Assembly: GCA_934668765.1 (NCBI GenBank)
Contig: CAKUOH010000030.1
Location: 1-15,984, forward strand
Reading direction: 5' to 3'
Source of the DNA: an uncultured Helicobacteraceae bacterium
GTDB taxonomy: Bacteria; Campylobacterota; Campylobacteria; Campylobacterales; Helicobacteraceae
DNA length: 15,984 bases
Shown: positions 7,592-15,771 of the stretch, piece by piece
How the letters are laid out: every line of letters begins with the position of its first letter
Position numbering within the stretch: position 1 is the stretch's first letter
Translations under genes and position numbers: made by a program
The notes under the pieces: model-generated
The model's database searches: none
Seen by the model: the letters and a program-made list of their open reading frames with translations, nothing else
What the model was told of the DNA's origin: nothing

Positions 7592-7612
7592 ACAAAATCA
7601 ATTTTGTATTTT
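7592..7612 (+). terminator. Weak terminator-like hairpin after the tRNA cluster
   Basis: ACAAAA (7592-7597) pairs with TTTTGT (7602-7607) around TCAA, followed by ATTTTTATTAT. The stem is short and AT-rich, so this is a weak call based mainly on position. Confidence 0.35.
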
Positions 7613-7636
7613 TATTATAGCCACGAATCTAATTGT

Positions 7637-7888
7637 TTATGTAATATCTCGCAAAATTACCAACTCTTCGATTTTTTCCCTTATCGCTTCGTATTGACGG
7701 AGTTTTATATAGTTTTGCAAGTAGCTTTTTACCCAATATGGCACATTTTTGCTCGAACCCCAATTATTCACGCTTTGCTGACTTATGCCAATCATTTCGG
7801 CAAATTCTTTTTTGCTTAAGTTTGCCCGTGCTAACAATATTTTTAACTCTTTTGCGCCTAGTGATTCCATTGAAAAGCATATCAGCAA
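7637..7888 (-). CDS. Small Xre-type helix-turn-helix protein
   Basis: A short DNA-binding protein of 83 aa from a TTG start, or 77 aa from the ATG at 7870. The segment ELKILLARANLSKKEFAEMI followed by GISQQSVNNWG is a Cro/C1-type helix-turn-helix with the recognition helix on SQQSVNNW. The rest is charged helix and no effector domain is visible. AGGA lies 8 bases before the TTG codon, while the ATG lacks a ribosome site, so the TTG start is somewhat better supported. It lies downstream of and convergent to the tRNA cluster. Targets are unknown; it could be a stray regulator left by a mobile element. Confidence 0.75.
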   Translation of the reverse strand: MLICFSMESLGAKELKILLARANLSKKEFAEMIGISQQSVNNWGSSKNVPYWVKSYLQNYIKLRQYEAIREKIEELVILRDIT

Positions 7889-7945
7889 AAAATATTCCTA
7901 ATTTAACAAAAATTATACTCTTTTGATTATATTTTAAAAAAATAA

Positions 7946-7997
7946 TATAATCTTTTTAGTATATTTTAAGGAAATATTAAGATTTAATGGATATAAT
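7946..7997 (+). promoter_or_regulatory. Two -10 boxes ahead of the small gene at 8032
   Basis: TATAAT occurs at 7946-7951 and again at 7992-7997 in a very AT-rich stretch between the divergent genes at 7888 and 8032. The second would start transcription near 8004, 28 bases before the ATG. No -35 boxes are evident. Confidence 0.5.
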
Positions 7998-8031
7998 TGC
8001 GTTTTTAATTTTATTTCGATAAAGGGCAAAT

Positions 8032-8223
8032 ATGCAAAGGACAGATTCGATAGATTCAAAGGCAAATGCGAAAGCGCAATCCAAATCCACAAGCAAAAAA
8101 GACGAATTTTCAAAACTGAAAATTTTGGCGTTGGAGTTAAAAAATATGCAGCTTCAACTGCTAAAAGATTTAAACAAAGGCGATTCGTATAAGGCGAATC
8201 TTAACGCAAGAGCAGAGTGCTAG
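8032..8223 (+). CDS. Small hypothetical protein
   Basis: A 63-aa product I do not recognise. The first 28 residues are Ser/Lys/Asp/Ala-rich and probably disordered. The next part, FSKLKILALELKNMQLQLLK, is likely an amphipathic helix, so the protein may work through a coiled-coil contact. There is no signal peptide, membrane segment or cysteine pattern. Support for a real gene is the AAAGGG ribosome site at a good distance from the ATG and the -10 box at 7992-7997. It stands alone between a divergent regulator and htpG. Confidence 0.55.
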   Translation: MQRTDSIDSKANAKAQSKSTSKKDEFSKLKILALELKNMQLQLLKDLNKGDSYKANLNARAEC

Positions 8224-8299
8224 GGATAAATTAAGGCGATTTGACTTAAATAAATTTATACAATTAAACGCAAGTAAGTTTATAAGATTGCTATCAACT

Positions 8300-8330
8300 T
8301 TTTGATTTTTTATCAAAACTATGCTATATT
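8300..8330 (+). promoter_or_regulatory. htpG promoter with overlapping inverted repeat
   Basis: TTGATT (8302-8307) and TATATT (8325-8330) are 17 bases apart, and the -10 is preceded by TGC, making it an extended -10. The -35 lies within an inverted repeat TTTTGAT/ATCAAAA (8300-8306 and 8312-8318). A further ATCAA sits at 8293-8297. This could be an operator, but it does not match the CIRCE or HAIR heat-shock operators. Confidence 0.6.
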
Positions 8331-8362
8331 TGCTAAATATTTTTTAAAATTAAGGAGCAAAT

Positions 8363-10255
8363 ATGAGCAAAAAACATTCATTTCAAACGGAAATCACGCA
8401 GTTACTAGACTTAATGATAAACTCTTTGTATTCAAACAAAGAGATTTTTTTACGCGAACTTATCAGTAACGCCTCTGACGCGCTAGATAAGCTAAATTAT
8501 CTCACTTTGAGCGATGAAAAATTCAAAAACATTGAGTTTAAGCCCCAAATTACGATAAATTTCGATGAGAAAAAGGGCATTTTGAGCGTGGAGGACAATG
8601 GAATCGGTATGAGCGAAAAAGAGCTAGTCGAAAATCTAGGCACGATTGCAAAAAGTGGGACAAAGAGCTTTTTAAATGCGTTAAGTGGCGACAAAAAGAA
8701 AGATTCGGCGTTAATTGGGCAATTTGGCGTGGGATTTTATTCTAGCTTTATGGTGGCGCAAAAAGTCATTGTTACTTCACAAAAAGCTGGGCAAAAAGCA
8801 GGTGATTCAAAGGCATTCGCTTGGATTAGCGATGGCAAGGGCGAATACGAAATAAGCGAATGCGCAAAGGACGCATTTGGCACGAAAATCGAGCTTTATT
8901 TAAAAGATGATTGCAAAGAGTTTGCGAATCGTTGGCGAATCGAAAATTTGGTAAAAAAATACTCCGACCACATCGCATTTCCTATCATTTTAAACTACGA
9001 ATCAACCGAATATGAGGACGATTCAAGCAAATCAGATTTAAAAGATTCGGGCGAATCGGGCAAAGATTCAAAGAAAAAAGAAAAAATCGTGCAAAAATCC
9101 GAGCAAATCAACAAAGCAAAGGCACTTTGGAAAATCCCCAAAAACGAGCTAAAAGAGGCGGATTACACGGAATTTTACCAAAATTTAAGCCACGATAATA
9201 CCGCACCACTAGCCCACATTCACACCAAAGTCGAGGGCAATTTAGAATATACGACACTCTTTTTTATCCCTGCCCGTGCGCCTTTTGATTTGTTTCGTGT
9301 GGATTATCAAAGTGGCGTGAAACTCTATGTAAAGCGCGTTTTTATCACAGATAATGACAAAGAATTGCTCCCGCAATACTTGCGATTTGTGCGTGGAATC
9401 ATCGACAGCGAGGACTTACCGCTAAATGTGAGTCGCGAGATTTTGCAACAAAACAAGATTTTGGCAAATATCAAAAGTGCGAGTGTGAAAAAGATTTTGG
9501 GCGAAATTGAAAAGCTTTCAAATGATAGCGAAAAATACAAGATTTTTCACAAAGAGTTTGGAAAACTGCTAAAAGAAGGATTGTATAGCGATTTTGAAAA
9601 CAAAGAAAAATTGCTAAATCTCTGCCGATTTACCACCACAAAGGGCGATTTTGTCGCGCTTAAAGATTATAAAACAAATGCTAAAAATGATAGCATTTAC
9701 TATCTAATCGGCGCGGATTTGGAGCTACTAAAAAGCTCTCCACTGCTTGAAAAATACAAAAAAGATGACATTGAAGTTTTGCTTTTAAGCGATGAGATTG
9801 ATAGCTTTGTGATGCCAAGTGTGGGCGAATTTGAGGGATTGCAATTTAAAAATATCGCTAGTGAATCAAGTGATGAGACTAACGAATCTACAAAAGCAGA
9901 ATTTGCAAGTTTTTTGGAGGAAGCCAAAAAGATTTTGGGCGAAAAAGTCGCCGAAGTCAAACTCTCAAATCGCCTTGATAAATCCCCTGTGTGCGTCATT
10001 TCAAAGGAATCAAATCCAATGATGGAAAATCTAATGCGCCAAATGGGACAAGAATACAAAGAGGAAGCACCAAACTTTGAGATTAACCCAAAACACGAGA
10101 TTATCACTAAATTAAAAGCACTAGATTCAGAGCAAAAACGCGCAGATTTGATTCACTTGCTCTTTGATAGCGCGAAGTTGCTAGAAAAGGGCAGTATAGA
10201 GGATGCAAATCTATTTAGTGAGCGGCTAAATAAGCTAATAATTTCTAGTATTTAG
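8363..10255 (+). CDS. htpG: Chaperone HtpG (Hsp90)
   Basis: Cytosolic ATP-dependent chaperone. At 630 aa it has the family length. The N-terminal GHKL ATPase shows RELISNASDALDKL (Glu32, Asn36), EDNGIGM (Asp78), GTIAKSGTKSF and IGQFGVGFYSSFMVA. The charged linker near residues 216-243 is extended with Asp/Ser/Lys repeats (SSKSDLKDSGESGKDSKKKE). The middle domain contains RGIIDSEDLPLNVSREILQQ, and the C-terminal dimerisation domain closes with LNKLIISSI. AAGGAG stands just before the ATG. The next gene begins 9 bases after its stop, so the two are likely cotranscribed. The gene is intact. Confidence 0.98.
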   Translation: MSKKHSFQTEITQLLDLMINSLYSNKEIFLRELISNASDALDKLNYLTLSDEKFKNIEFKPQITINFDEKKGILSVEDNGIGMSEKELVENLGTIAKSGTKSFLNALSGDKKKDSALIGQFGVGFYSSFMVAQKVIVTSQKAGQKAGDSKAFAWISDGKGEYEISECAKDAFGTKIELYLKDDCKEFANRWRIENLVKKYSDHIAFPIILNYESTEYEDDSSKSDLKDSGESGKDSKKKEKIVQKSEQINKAKALWKIPKNELKEADYTEFYQNLSHDNTAPLAHIHTKVEGNLEYTTLFFIPARAPFDLFRVDYQSGVKLYVKRVFITDNDKELLPQYLRFVRGIIDSEDLPLNVSREILQQNKILANIKSASVKKILGEIEKLSNDSEKYKIFHKEFGKLLKEGLYSDFENKEKLLNLCRFTTTKGDFVALKDYKTNAKNDSIYYLIGADLELLKSSPLLEKYKKDDIEVLLLSDEIDSFVMPSVGEFEGLQFKNIASESSDETNESTKAEFASFLEEAKKILGEKVAEVKLSNRLDKSPVCVISKESNPMMENLMRQMGQEYKEEAPNFEINPKHEIITKLKALDSEQKRADLIHLLFDSAKLLEKGSIEDANLFSERLNKLIISSI

Positions 10256-10264
10256 GGGTAAAAA

Positions 10265-12320
10265 ATGTGGAAAATCATCACGCAAATTGCAATTTTTACG
10301 CTAATTTTTTGTGCGATTTTTGCTACTGCTAGGGTATTTATGCAAAGCGCATTTATCCCTAGCGATTTGACAAATCAAAGTGATATTTTTCAAATGTATA
10401 TTCGCGGTTTGCGAATGGATTTAAAAGTCATTTTGATAGGATTTGCGCCACTGCTACTTTTGGGCTATGTCGCGTTTTTGTGGCGATTTGTAAGTGCGAA
10501 ATTGCATTTGCAAGATTCGGCTCTAAAACGCATTGAATCATTTATTACGCGAATCTACCCCACATTTTCATCGCTTTATATTGCTATAATGGCGATTTTG
10601 GCGAGTTTGTTTAGCTTTATCGCCTTTTATTATTATGGTATGTTTAAGACAAAAATTGACATTTTTATATTTGGGTTAAAGGATGATGACACAAGCGCGG
10701 TTTTGTCTATCATTTTTAATGATTATCCCATAGTTTTGATTTTTGCGTGTGTGGCGATTTTTAGCGCATTTTGCGTGTGGCTAAACAACAAAATCTTAAA
10801 ATCCCCCCCCCCATTACGAATCTAATAAAACCAAATACAGCGAATCTAAAATCCTTTGTGGCGGATTTCGCACTGCGCTTTTAATCTTTTGTCATATTAT
10901 TTTTCTTTATCTTTATATTGTCGCGTTGCGCGGACATTTTGTTTATAATACCTTGCGTCCATCGGATTATCGTTTTAGCACTTTAAGCGTGATAAATGAA
11001 ATCGCCACAAATCCCATTTTGGCTTTTTCTTGGGCGCATAGTGTCTATAAAAATGAGCAAAATATCACACCCATCGATATTGATGAGCTAGATTCTTTGC
11101 AAAATGAGCTTTTTTCGCTTTGGCAGCCACTAGATTCACATATAGATTCACACCCGCACATTGTGCTAAATATTATGGAGAGTTTCGGGCTAAATATGCT
11201 TGCATTTGCGGATAAATCTCATAATTTTTTGGGCGAGTTAAAGGGGCATTTTGAGAGCGATTTTTTATTCACGCGCTTTTTATCAAGCACAAACAATACG
11301 AGCCGAAGCCTTAGCAATGTGCTATTTTTAGCGCAAAATGCAAGTGTCTATCAAGGCAAATATAAAAATATAAAACTCCCGCTAACACCTATCGAGTTTT
11401 ATAAAAATCTAAACTATGAAATCATCGCCATTTATAGCGGAAATAGCGCGTGGTATAATATCGGGGATTTTCTAATCACGCAAGGCGTGGATAAATTTGT
11501 CGATGAAACCACGCTAATGGCGCATTATCCACAAGCAGAGCAAACCAAGCACAAATATGGCATTGCCGATGAGTTTGCCTACAAATATATTTTTGAGATT
11601 TTGCAAAATGCCACAAAGCCCACGCTTATCATAAATATAACCATTTCTCATCATAAGCCATATTATCACGCAAAGCACAAGGATTACTCGCATTTATTTA
11701 GCGATATTCCACAGGATTTAGTGTCGCGAATCTCACAAGTAAATCCCATTGATTATGTTAAAACTTACTCGTATGCAAATGATGAATTTGGCAAATTTCT
11801 AACACGAATCAAAGCCACTAAAAACTTACGCGAAAATATCATCATCACAGCCACAGGCGACCATAGGGCGCGTGAACTATCCATAGATGAGAGTGGCGAG
11901 AGGGCATTTGCGTATAGTGTGCCATTTTATATTTTTGTGCCACAAAAATATCACGCGAATCTACACTATGATAAAAATCGCATTGGCTCACACAAGGATA
12001 TTTTCCCCACGCTTTACGCGCTTAGCGGTAGCAAAGAGCGATATTATTTTAGCGTGGGTGGGCGCGATATGTTTGCAAAGCCAAAAGATAAAAGACTAGA
12101 ATTTGGCATAAACGAATCTGTATTTATCGATGAAAGCGGAATCTACCCGCTAGGCGCAAAAAATGGCTATAAATACAAAAGCGCGGATTCATTGCTAAAT
12201 GATTCGGCGGGATTTGAAGCAGACGCCAAACACGCTGAATTTATGGCAAAATACAATCGCCTAAATGGTTTGCAACTCTGTGCTAGAGTAAATAAGCAAG
12301 ATGAGATTATGAAAAAATAG
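10265..12320 (+). CDS. LTA synthase-like membrane phosphotransferase, phase-variable, out of frame at C10
   Basis: An inner-membrane enzyme of the alkaline-phosphatase/sulfatase superfamily, probably moving a phospho-group (phosphoglycerol or phosphoethanolamine) from a lipid onto an envelope glycan or lipid. The first frame (186 aa) has membrane segments near 5-27, 53-74, 103-124 and 154-174, then a stop at 10823. The second frame is open across the C tract (10803-10812) and encodes a fifth segment (ALLIFCHIIFLYLYIVAL) and the catalytic domain. With nine or twelve C the product would be about 684 aa, normal for the family. Fused positions: Glu305 in NIMESFG, probable nucleophile Thr345 in NNTSRS, a substrate-site SHHKPY, and Asp532/His533 in TGDHRAR. 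A TTG at 10926 is not a credible start. The gene follows htpG by 9 bases and ends at a strong hairpin. The exact substrate is unknown. Confidence 0.88.
10803..10812 (+). repeat. C10 homopolymer tract (contingency tract)
   Basis: Ten consecutive C in the coding sequence, between the fourth and fifth membrane segments. In this state the frame stops at 10823-10825. Loss of one C (C9) or gain of two (C12) joins the two halves. Long C or G tracts inside genes are the classic slipped-strand switch of Helicobacter and Campylobacter. Confidence 0.93.
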
Positions 12321-12324
12321 CGAC

Positions 12325-12375
12325 ATTTTAACGCTACCTTAACAAATTAGCGTTAAAATTGCATTTTATTTTACA
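12325..12375 (+). terminator. Hairpin terminator after the phosphotransferase gene
   Basis: A perfect 12-base inverted repeat, ATTTTAACGCTA (12325-12336) and TAGCGTTAAAAT (12348-12359), with an 11-base loop, begins 5 bases after the stop codon and is followed by the T-rich GCATTTTATTTTA. It probably ends the htpG transcript. Only about 30 bases separate it from the next ATG, so the promoter of the next gene must overlap it or be weak. Confidence 0.75.
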
Positions 12376-12391
12376 AAAAAAAGGACAAACA

Positions 12392-13126
12392 ATGAAAAAA
12401 ATAGCAATGAGCTTGGTGATTTTAGGTGCGATTGGTGCGCTAAGTGCGGCGAGTTTTGAGGACAATCTCACAAAACTTATCGAAAAGCAAACGCAAACAA
12501 AGGTAAAAATCATAAGCAAAAGCGACTTAAAGTCAAGCAAAGACTTGAAATTTGCAATCATCGAACTAGACGCAAACAAACAGCGAATCCCGCTTTTTGC
12601 GACAAAAAATGGCGATATGATAATCGGGCTTTCAAATATATTTTTCACAGCGCAAAACGCCGATGAGGATATGATAGCCAAAAAAGTCGCAGAGATTGAA
12701 GCACACAATGAAAATTCGCAAACAATCGCAGCAGGCGAACTTATCAAGCAACTCAAACCAGAGCAGTTTATCACGCTTAAATCAAGCGCAAAAAACGCAA
12801 AGACGACTTTCATCATCGCTGACCCGAATTGTGGATATTGCAAAGAGGAATTTCGCAAAATCGATGAGCGACTAAAAACGCAAAATATAAATATGGTATT
12901 GGTTGGAATCTTGGGTGAAGATTCGCTAAAAAAGGCGGCAAGTGTGGTTAGCAAAATCAAATCTGCTGACAGCGAAAAAACAAAGCTAAACGCGCTAAAA
13001 GAAATGTTTTCAAATAGTTTCAAAGCCCCAAAAAGCATTGACACAACGGCAGTCAAAAATACTTCGGACTTTTTGTTTAAAAATGGCGTGATTCGCGGTG
13101 TGCCATATATTTATGAAATGAAATAG
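12392..13126 (+). CDS. Periplasmic DsbC/DsbG-like thiol-disulfide protein
   Basis: A secreted thioredoxin-fold protein, likely an isomerase or reductase of disulfides in the periplasm. The start ATG at 12392 follows AAAAGGAC. The N-terminus MKKIAMSLVILGAIGALSAA is a signal peptide, probably cleaved after about residue 19 or 20. The region 21-120 resembles the dimerisation part of DsbC. The active site is ADPNCGYCKEEF with Cys147 and Cys150 (CGYC, as in DsbC). Near the end, GVPYIY supplies the expected cis-proline (Pro238), but the protein stops six residues later (244 aa), shorter at the C-terminus than classical DsbC. It lies between two phase-variable genes. DUF268 follows after 31 bases with its own ribosome site. 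Oxidoreductase type cannot be decided from sequence. Confidence 0.88.
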   Translation: MKKIAMSLVILGAIGALSAASFEDNLTKLIEKQTQTKVKIISKSDLKSSKDLKFAIIELDANKQRIPLFATKNGDMIIGLSNIFFTAQNADEDMIAKKVAEIEAHNENSQTIAAGELIKQLKPEQFITLKSSAKNAKTTFIIADPNCGYCKEEFRKIDERLKTQNINMVLVGILGEDSLKKAASVVSKIKSADSEKTKLNALKEMFSNSFKAPKSIDTTAVKNTSDFLFKNGVIRGVPYIYEMK

Positions 13127-13157
13127 ACGCGAATCTAGCACGATAAAAGGATAAAAA

Positions 13158-14029
13158 ATGACAACTACGCAAAAAATTAAACGCGAGATAAAGCGAATCT
13201 TGGGGCAAATTGGGATTATAAAGCCTTTGACAAAGAAAATGAGTATGGCTGAAATAAAGGCTGATATGGCAGAGTTTAGGCGATTAAATAACGATACGCG
13301 CTTTGTTATGGAAGATGAAAATCTATATATCTGCAAACACGACAAATACGCAGACAATGGTGGCATTATCGACAATAGCTACTTTATCCAAGATATTTGG
13401 GGAGCGCGAAAAGTGTTCGCAAATCGCCCCAAGATTCACTATGATGTGGGCTCTAGTGTGGATGGATTCATCGCGCATTTGTTAGCGCAAAAGCAAAAAA
13501 TCGTGCTTATTGACATTCGTCCGATGAATAATGATTTTGACACGCCATTTTTGAACGGGGGGGGGGGAATTGCGATGATTCGCCCTGTGGCATAGAGTAT
13601 ATCCAAGCAGACGCGACAAATTTGGAAAATATCGCTGATGAGAGTATTGAATCCATCTCCGCGCTTTGTAGCGTAGAGCATTTTGGGCTTGGGCGATACG
13701 GGGATACAATCCAGCCAAATGCGTGGGAGTGCGCTTTGAAGGCGTTTCAGCGCGTTTTGCAAAAAGGCGGTAGGTTGTATTTTAGTGTGCCTGTGGGGCA
13801 GATTAGCAAGGTTTGCTTTAATGCTCATCGCGTATTTCGCCCTGAACTCATTATCGATACGCTTGATAATATGGACATCGAAGAGTTTAGCTATATCGAT
13901 GGCTTTGGGACGATTATTTGTATGGAGCGCGAAAATGGCAAGTTACAGATTCATAAAGATAAGCTAGATTCAATCCCTGAATATAAAAATAGCGGCGTAG
14001 TGGGACTTTTTGAGTTTGTGAAAAGGTAG
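13158..14029 (+). CDS. DUF268 methyltransferase-like protein, phase-variable, out of frame at G11
   Basis: Resembles DUF268 proteins, which have a Rossmann fold like SAM-dependent methyltransferases and are often found near surface-glycan genes. The first frame (145 aa) holds IHYDVGSSVDGFIAHLL (glycine-rich motif I, 93-109) and VLIDIRPMN (motif II). It runs through the G tract to a stop at 13593-13595. The second frame continues the fold: IEYIQADATNL, then SALCSVEHFGLGRYGD, VLQKGGRLYFSVPVG and FNAHRVFRPELII. With G9 or G12 the product would be 289 or 290 aa. The ATG at 13158 has AAAGGA upstream. The ATG at 13622 is internal and would leave out the nucleotide-binding motif. The location beside a fucosyltransferase suggests a role in modifying lipopolysaccharide or another glycan, but this is inference. 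Confidence 0.87.
13557..13567 (+). repeat. G11 homopolymer tract (contingency tract)
   Basis: Eleven G in a row, coding for glycines between the two halves of the DUF268 gene. Gain of one G or loss of two would restore the frame. In the present state the protein stops 26 bases after the tract. Confidence 0.94.
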
Positions 14030-14046
14030 CGGGTTTATAAAAATTT

Positions 14047-14224
14047 GTTATTGCGAGGGTATGGAATGATTCGTGATTGCGATGGTAAATCGTAAGATTT
14101 GCGCAAGAGCAATCCACGCCGAATCCGTCATTGCGAGATTTCGCGTTAGCAAAATCGTGGCAATCTAAAAAAACAAAAAGCCGTCATTGCGAGACTTGAT
14201 GCAGTCAAGTCGTAGCAATCCACA
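14047..14224 (+). repeat. Three tandem-arranged palindromic repeat elements
   Basis: The 231 bases between the DUF268 and fucosyltransferase genes are mostly filled by related elements at 14047-14119, 14127-14166 and 14183-14224. Each starts near TCATTGCGAG and ends near GCAATCCAC, so ATTGC pairs with GCAAT. The inner arms differ but still pair: GATTT/AAATC in the second and GACTTGA/TCAAGTC in the third. The first is longer and looks like a merged or decayed double copy. They resemble short REP or MITE-like elements and are noncoding. Confidence 0.75.
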
Positions 14225-14260
14225 CAATAGTACCGCCCAAATTTTACACAAAGGATTACA

Positions 14261-15440
14261 ATGAAAGCGATAAATGCGACAAAATCACAAAAGCCACAAA
14301 TCAAAATGCGCGTTGTCGATTGGTGGAAAGAAGACACAGAGGCGAATTTCTATGACAATCCATTCATAAAGCTGTTAGGCGCAAAATACGATGTTATCTA
14401 TGCAAAAGAGCCAGATTTTTTGCTCTGCGGTCCATTTGGATTTAAGCATTTTGAATATGAATGCGTGAAGATTTTCTACACAGGCGAAAATGTGCGCGTG
14501 GATTGGAACTTTATGGATTATGGAATGGGATTTGATTATATGGATTTTGGTGAGCAGTATTTGCATTTGCCACTGCATTTTTTATACAACTATGATTTTG
14601 AGTGCAGGAATCTAAATGCACGGACCAAATTTTGCGCCTATATCGTGCGACATAGCGGGGCAAATGAATGTGGCAAAAGTGGCGGACTGCGCGATAGGTT
14701 TTTTGATAAATTGAGTGCATATAAGCGCGTAGATTCAGGTGGTGGCTGGCGCAATAATATCGGGCATAGTGTAGAAAATAAGCACGAGTGGATTCAGGGC
14801 TACAAATTTAATATTTGCTTTGAAAACTCAAGCTATCCCGGATACTTGACAGAGAAATTATTTGACGCTTATAATGCTGGTTGCATTCCCATATATTGGG
14901 GTGATACAAGTTTGCAAGTGGGATTTGATGGCGAATCGTGTGCGCGAAATGGGGGGGGCAAGCCCTGCTGAAAACTACAACCCAAACAACCCCAAATCTA
15001 TCGACACGCGAATCCCAAAAATCTCTCCATATTTATTAGACTACAAAATCAATCCAAAAGCCTTTATAAACGCGCATAATTTTCCAAATTTGGACGCACT
15101 AGTAGAGGAAGTCAAACGAATCGATAATGATAACAAAGCCTACGAATCAATGCGTAATGAGCCTATATTTTTAGATAATTTTAACCCAAAGGTTTTTTAT
15201 GAAAAGAAAATATTAGATTTTTTTGATAATATTTTTAGCCAAAGCCCAAATCTTGCTTTTCGGCGTGGGGAAGGGCTAATCTTGTATGGCTATCGTAATT
15301 CTATTGCAAAAATCAATAATTATGATAAATATGAAAGTTTAGGCACGGACGCGCTAAATATCGCAAGATTCTATGATAGGATTCATAAATCCACGCAAAG
15401 ATTTCGGCGTAAATTAAAATTTTGGCGGACAAAGAATTAA
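14261..15440 (+). CDS. Alpha-1,3-fucosyltransferase (GT10), phase-variable, out of frame at G8
   Basis: A cytosolic or membrane-associated enzyme moving fucose from GDP-fucose to N-acetylglucosamine of the O-antigen, as in Lewis-type mimicry by H. pylori FutA/FutB. The first frame (236 aa) contains VDWWKEDTEANF, IFYTGENVRVDWNFMDYGMG and the family signature YKFNICFENSSYPGYLTEKL followed by DAYNAGCIPIYWGD, the GDP-fucose site. After the G tract (14951-14958) it stops at 14969. The second frame carries the C-terminal part: INPKAFINAHNFPNLDALVEEV onward, ending with a basic tail RFRRKLKFWRTKN that may bind the membrane. With G7 or G10 the product would be about 392 aa. No H. pylori-style heptad repeats (DDLRVNY) are present. 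AAGGA stands 6 bases before the ATG. Palindromic elements flank the gene on both sides, which hints at movement or exchange. Confidence 0.93.
14951..14958 (+). repeat. G8 homopolymer tract (contingency tract)
   Basis: Eight G within the fucosyltransferase gene, just after the donor-binding signature. Loss of one G or gain of two restores the frame to the C-terminal part. Compared by eye with H. pylori FutA, the tract sits in an insertion of about 40 residues that FutA lacks. Confidence 0.9.
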
Positions 15441-15451
15441 AAAATTGCGTA

Positions 15452-15533
15452 ATTCTTAAACAGAGCGAAGAATCTAAAAATATCTTTAATTCTTAGATTC
15501 TTCGCTACGCGCTTTCACGCTTTGCTTAAGAAT
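15452..15533. terminator. Nested palindrome after the fucosyltransferase gene
   Basis: A 13-base perfect inverted repeat, GCGAAGAATCTAA (15465-15477) and TTAGATTCTTCGC (15493-15505), has a 15-base loop. It lies inside outer arms ATTCTTAA (15452-15459) and TTAAGAAT (15526-15533). It starts 12 bases after the stop codon and can act as a terminator in either direction, though without a classical T-run. Confidence 0.6.
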
Positions 15534-15578
15534 CGCGAATTTGTTTGATTTTTTGGCTTACTAAAGAAACTTCGTTTT

Positions 15579-15614
15579 GCCACGACTTGCTTTCGCAAAT
15601 ATCGCAATGACAAG
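15579..15614 (-). repeat. Inverted copy of the palindromic repeat element
   Basis: Read on the - strand this begins CTTGTCATTGCGATATTTGC and ends AAGTCGTGGC, closely matching the elements at 14127-14224, in the opposite orientation. With those copies it brackets the fucosyltransferase gene. The rest of the 331-base gap (15441-15771) shows an 11-base inverted pair, GTGGATTTCGC at 15662-15672 and GCGAAATCCAC at 15742-15752, and no credible gene. Confidence 0.7.
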
Positions 15615-15771
15615 ATATTTTTAGAGGATTCACGCGGAATTTAAGCGCGGAAGTAGTTTGAGTGGATTTCGCAGGTTGTGAAGCCATAAGCAAGGAAATA
15701 GAAATGGAATGTTCATTGACGAAACGAGTGGCAAATCTCCCGCGAAATCCACCAAGATACAAACGCGCTTT

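Noticed and set aside
7584..7900. tRNA-Glu end as an attachment site of an integrated element
   Set aside because: No integrase, no direct repeat of the tRNA 3' end and no island genes are seen; only one small regulator lies next to it.
10926..12320. A stand-alone sulfatase-domain gene starting at TTG 10926
   Set aside because: The frame is open back through the C tract and encodes a membrane segment that belongs to the same protein. The TTG is internal.
14862..15440. A separate gene starting at the ATG at 14862
   Set aside because: Its first about 32 codons overlap the fucosyltransferase signature in another frame; only the part after the G tract is homologous to GT10.
15526..15762. A 78-residue frame on the - strand
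   Set aside because: It runs through the palindromic element and the 11-base inverted pair, has low-complexity composition and no ribosome site or homology that I recognise.
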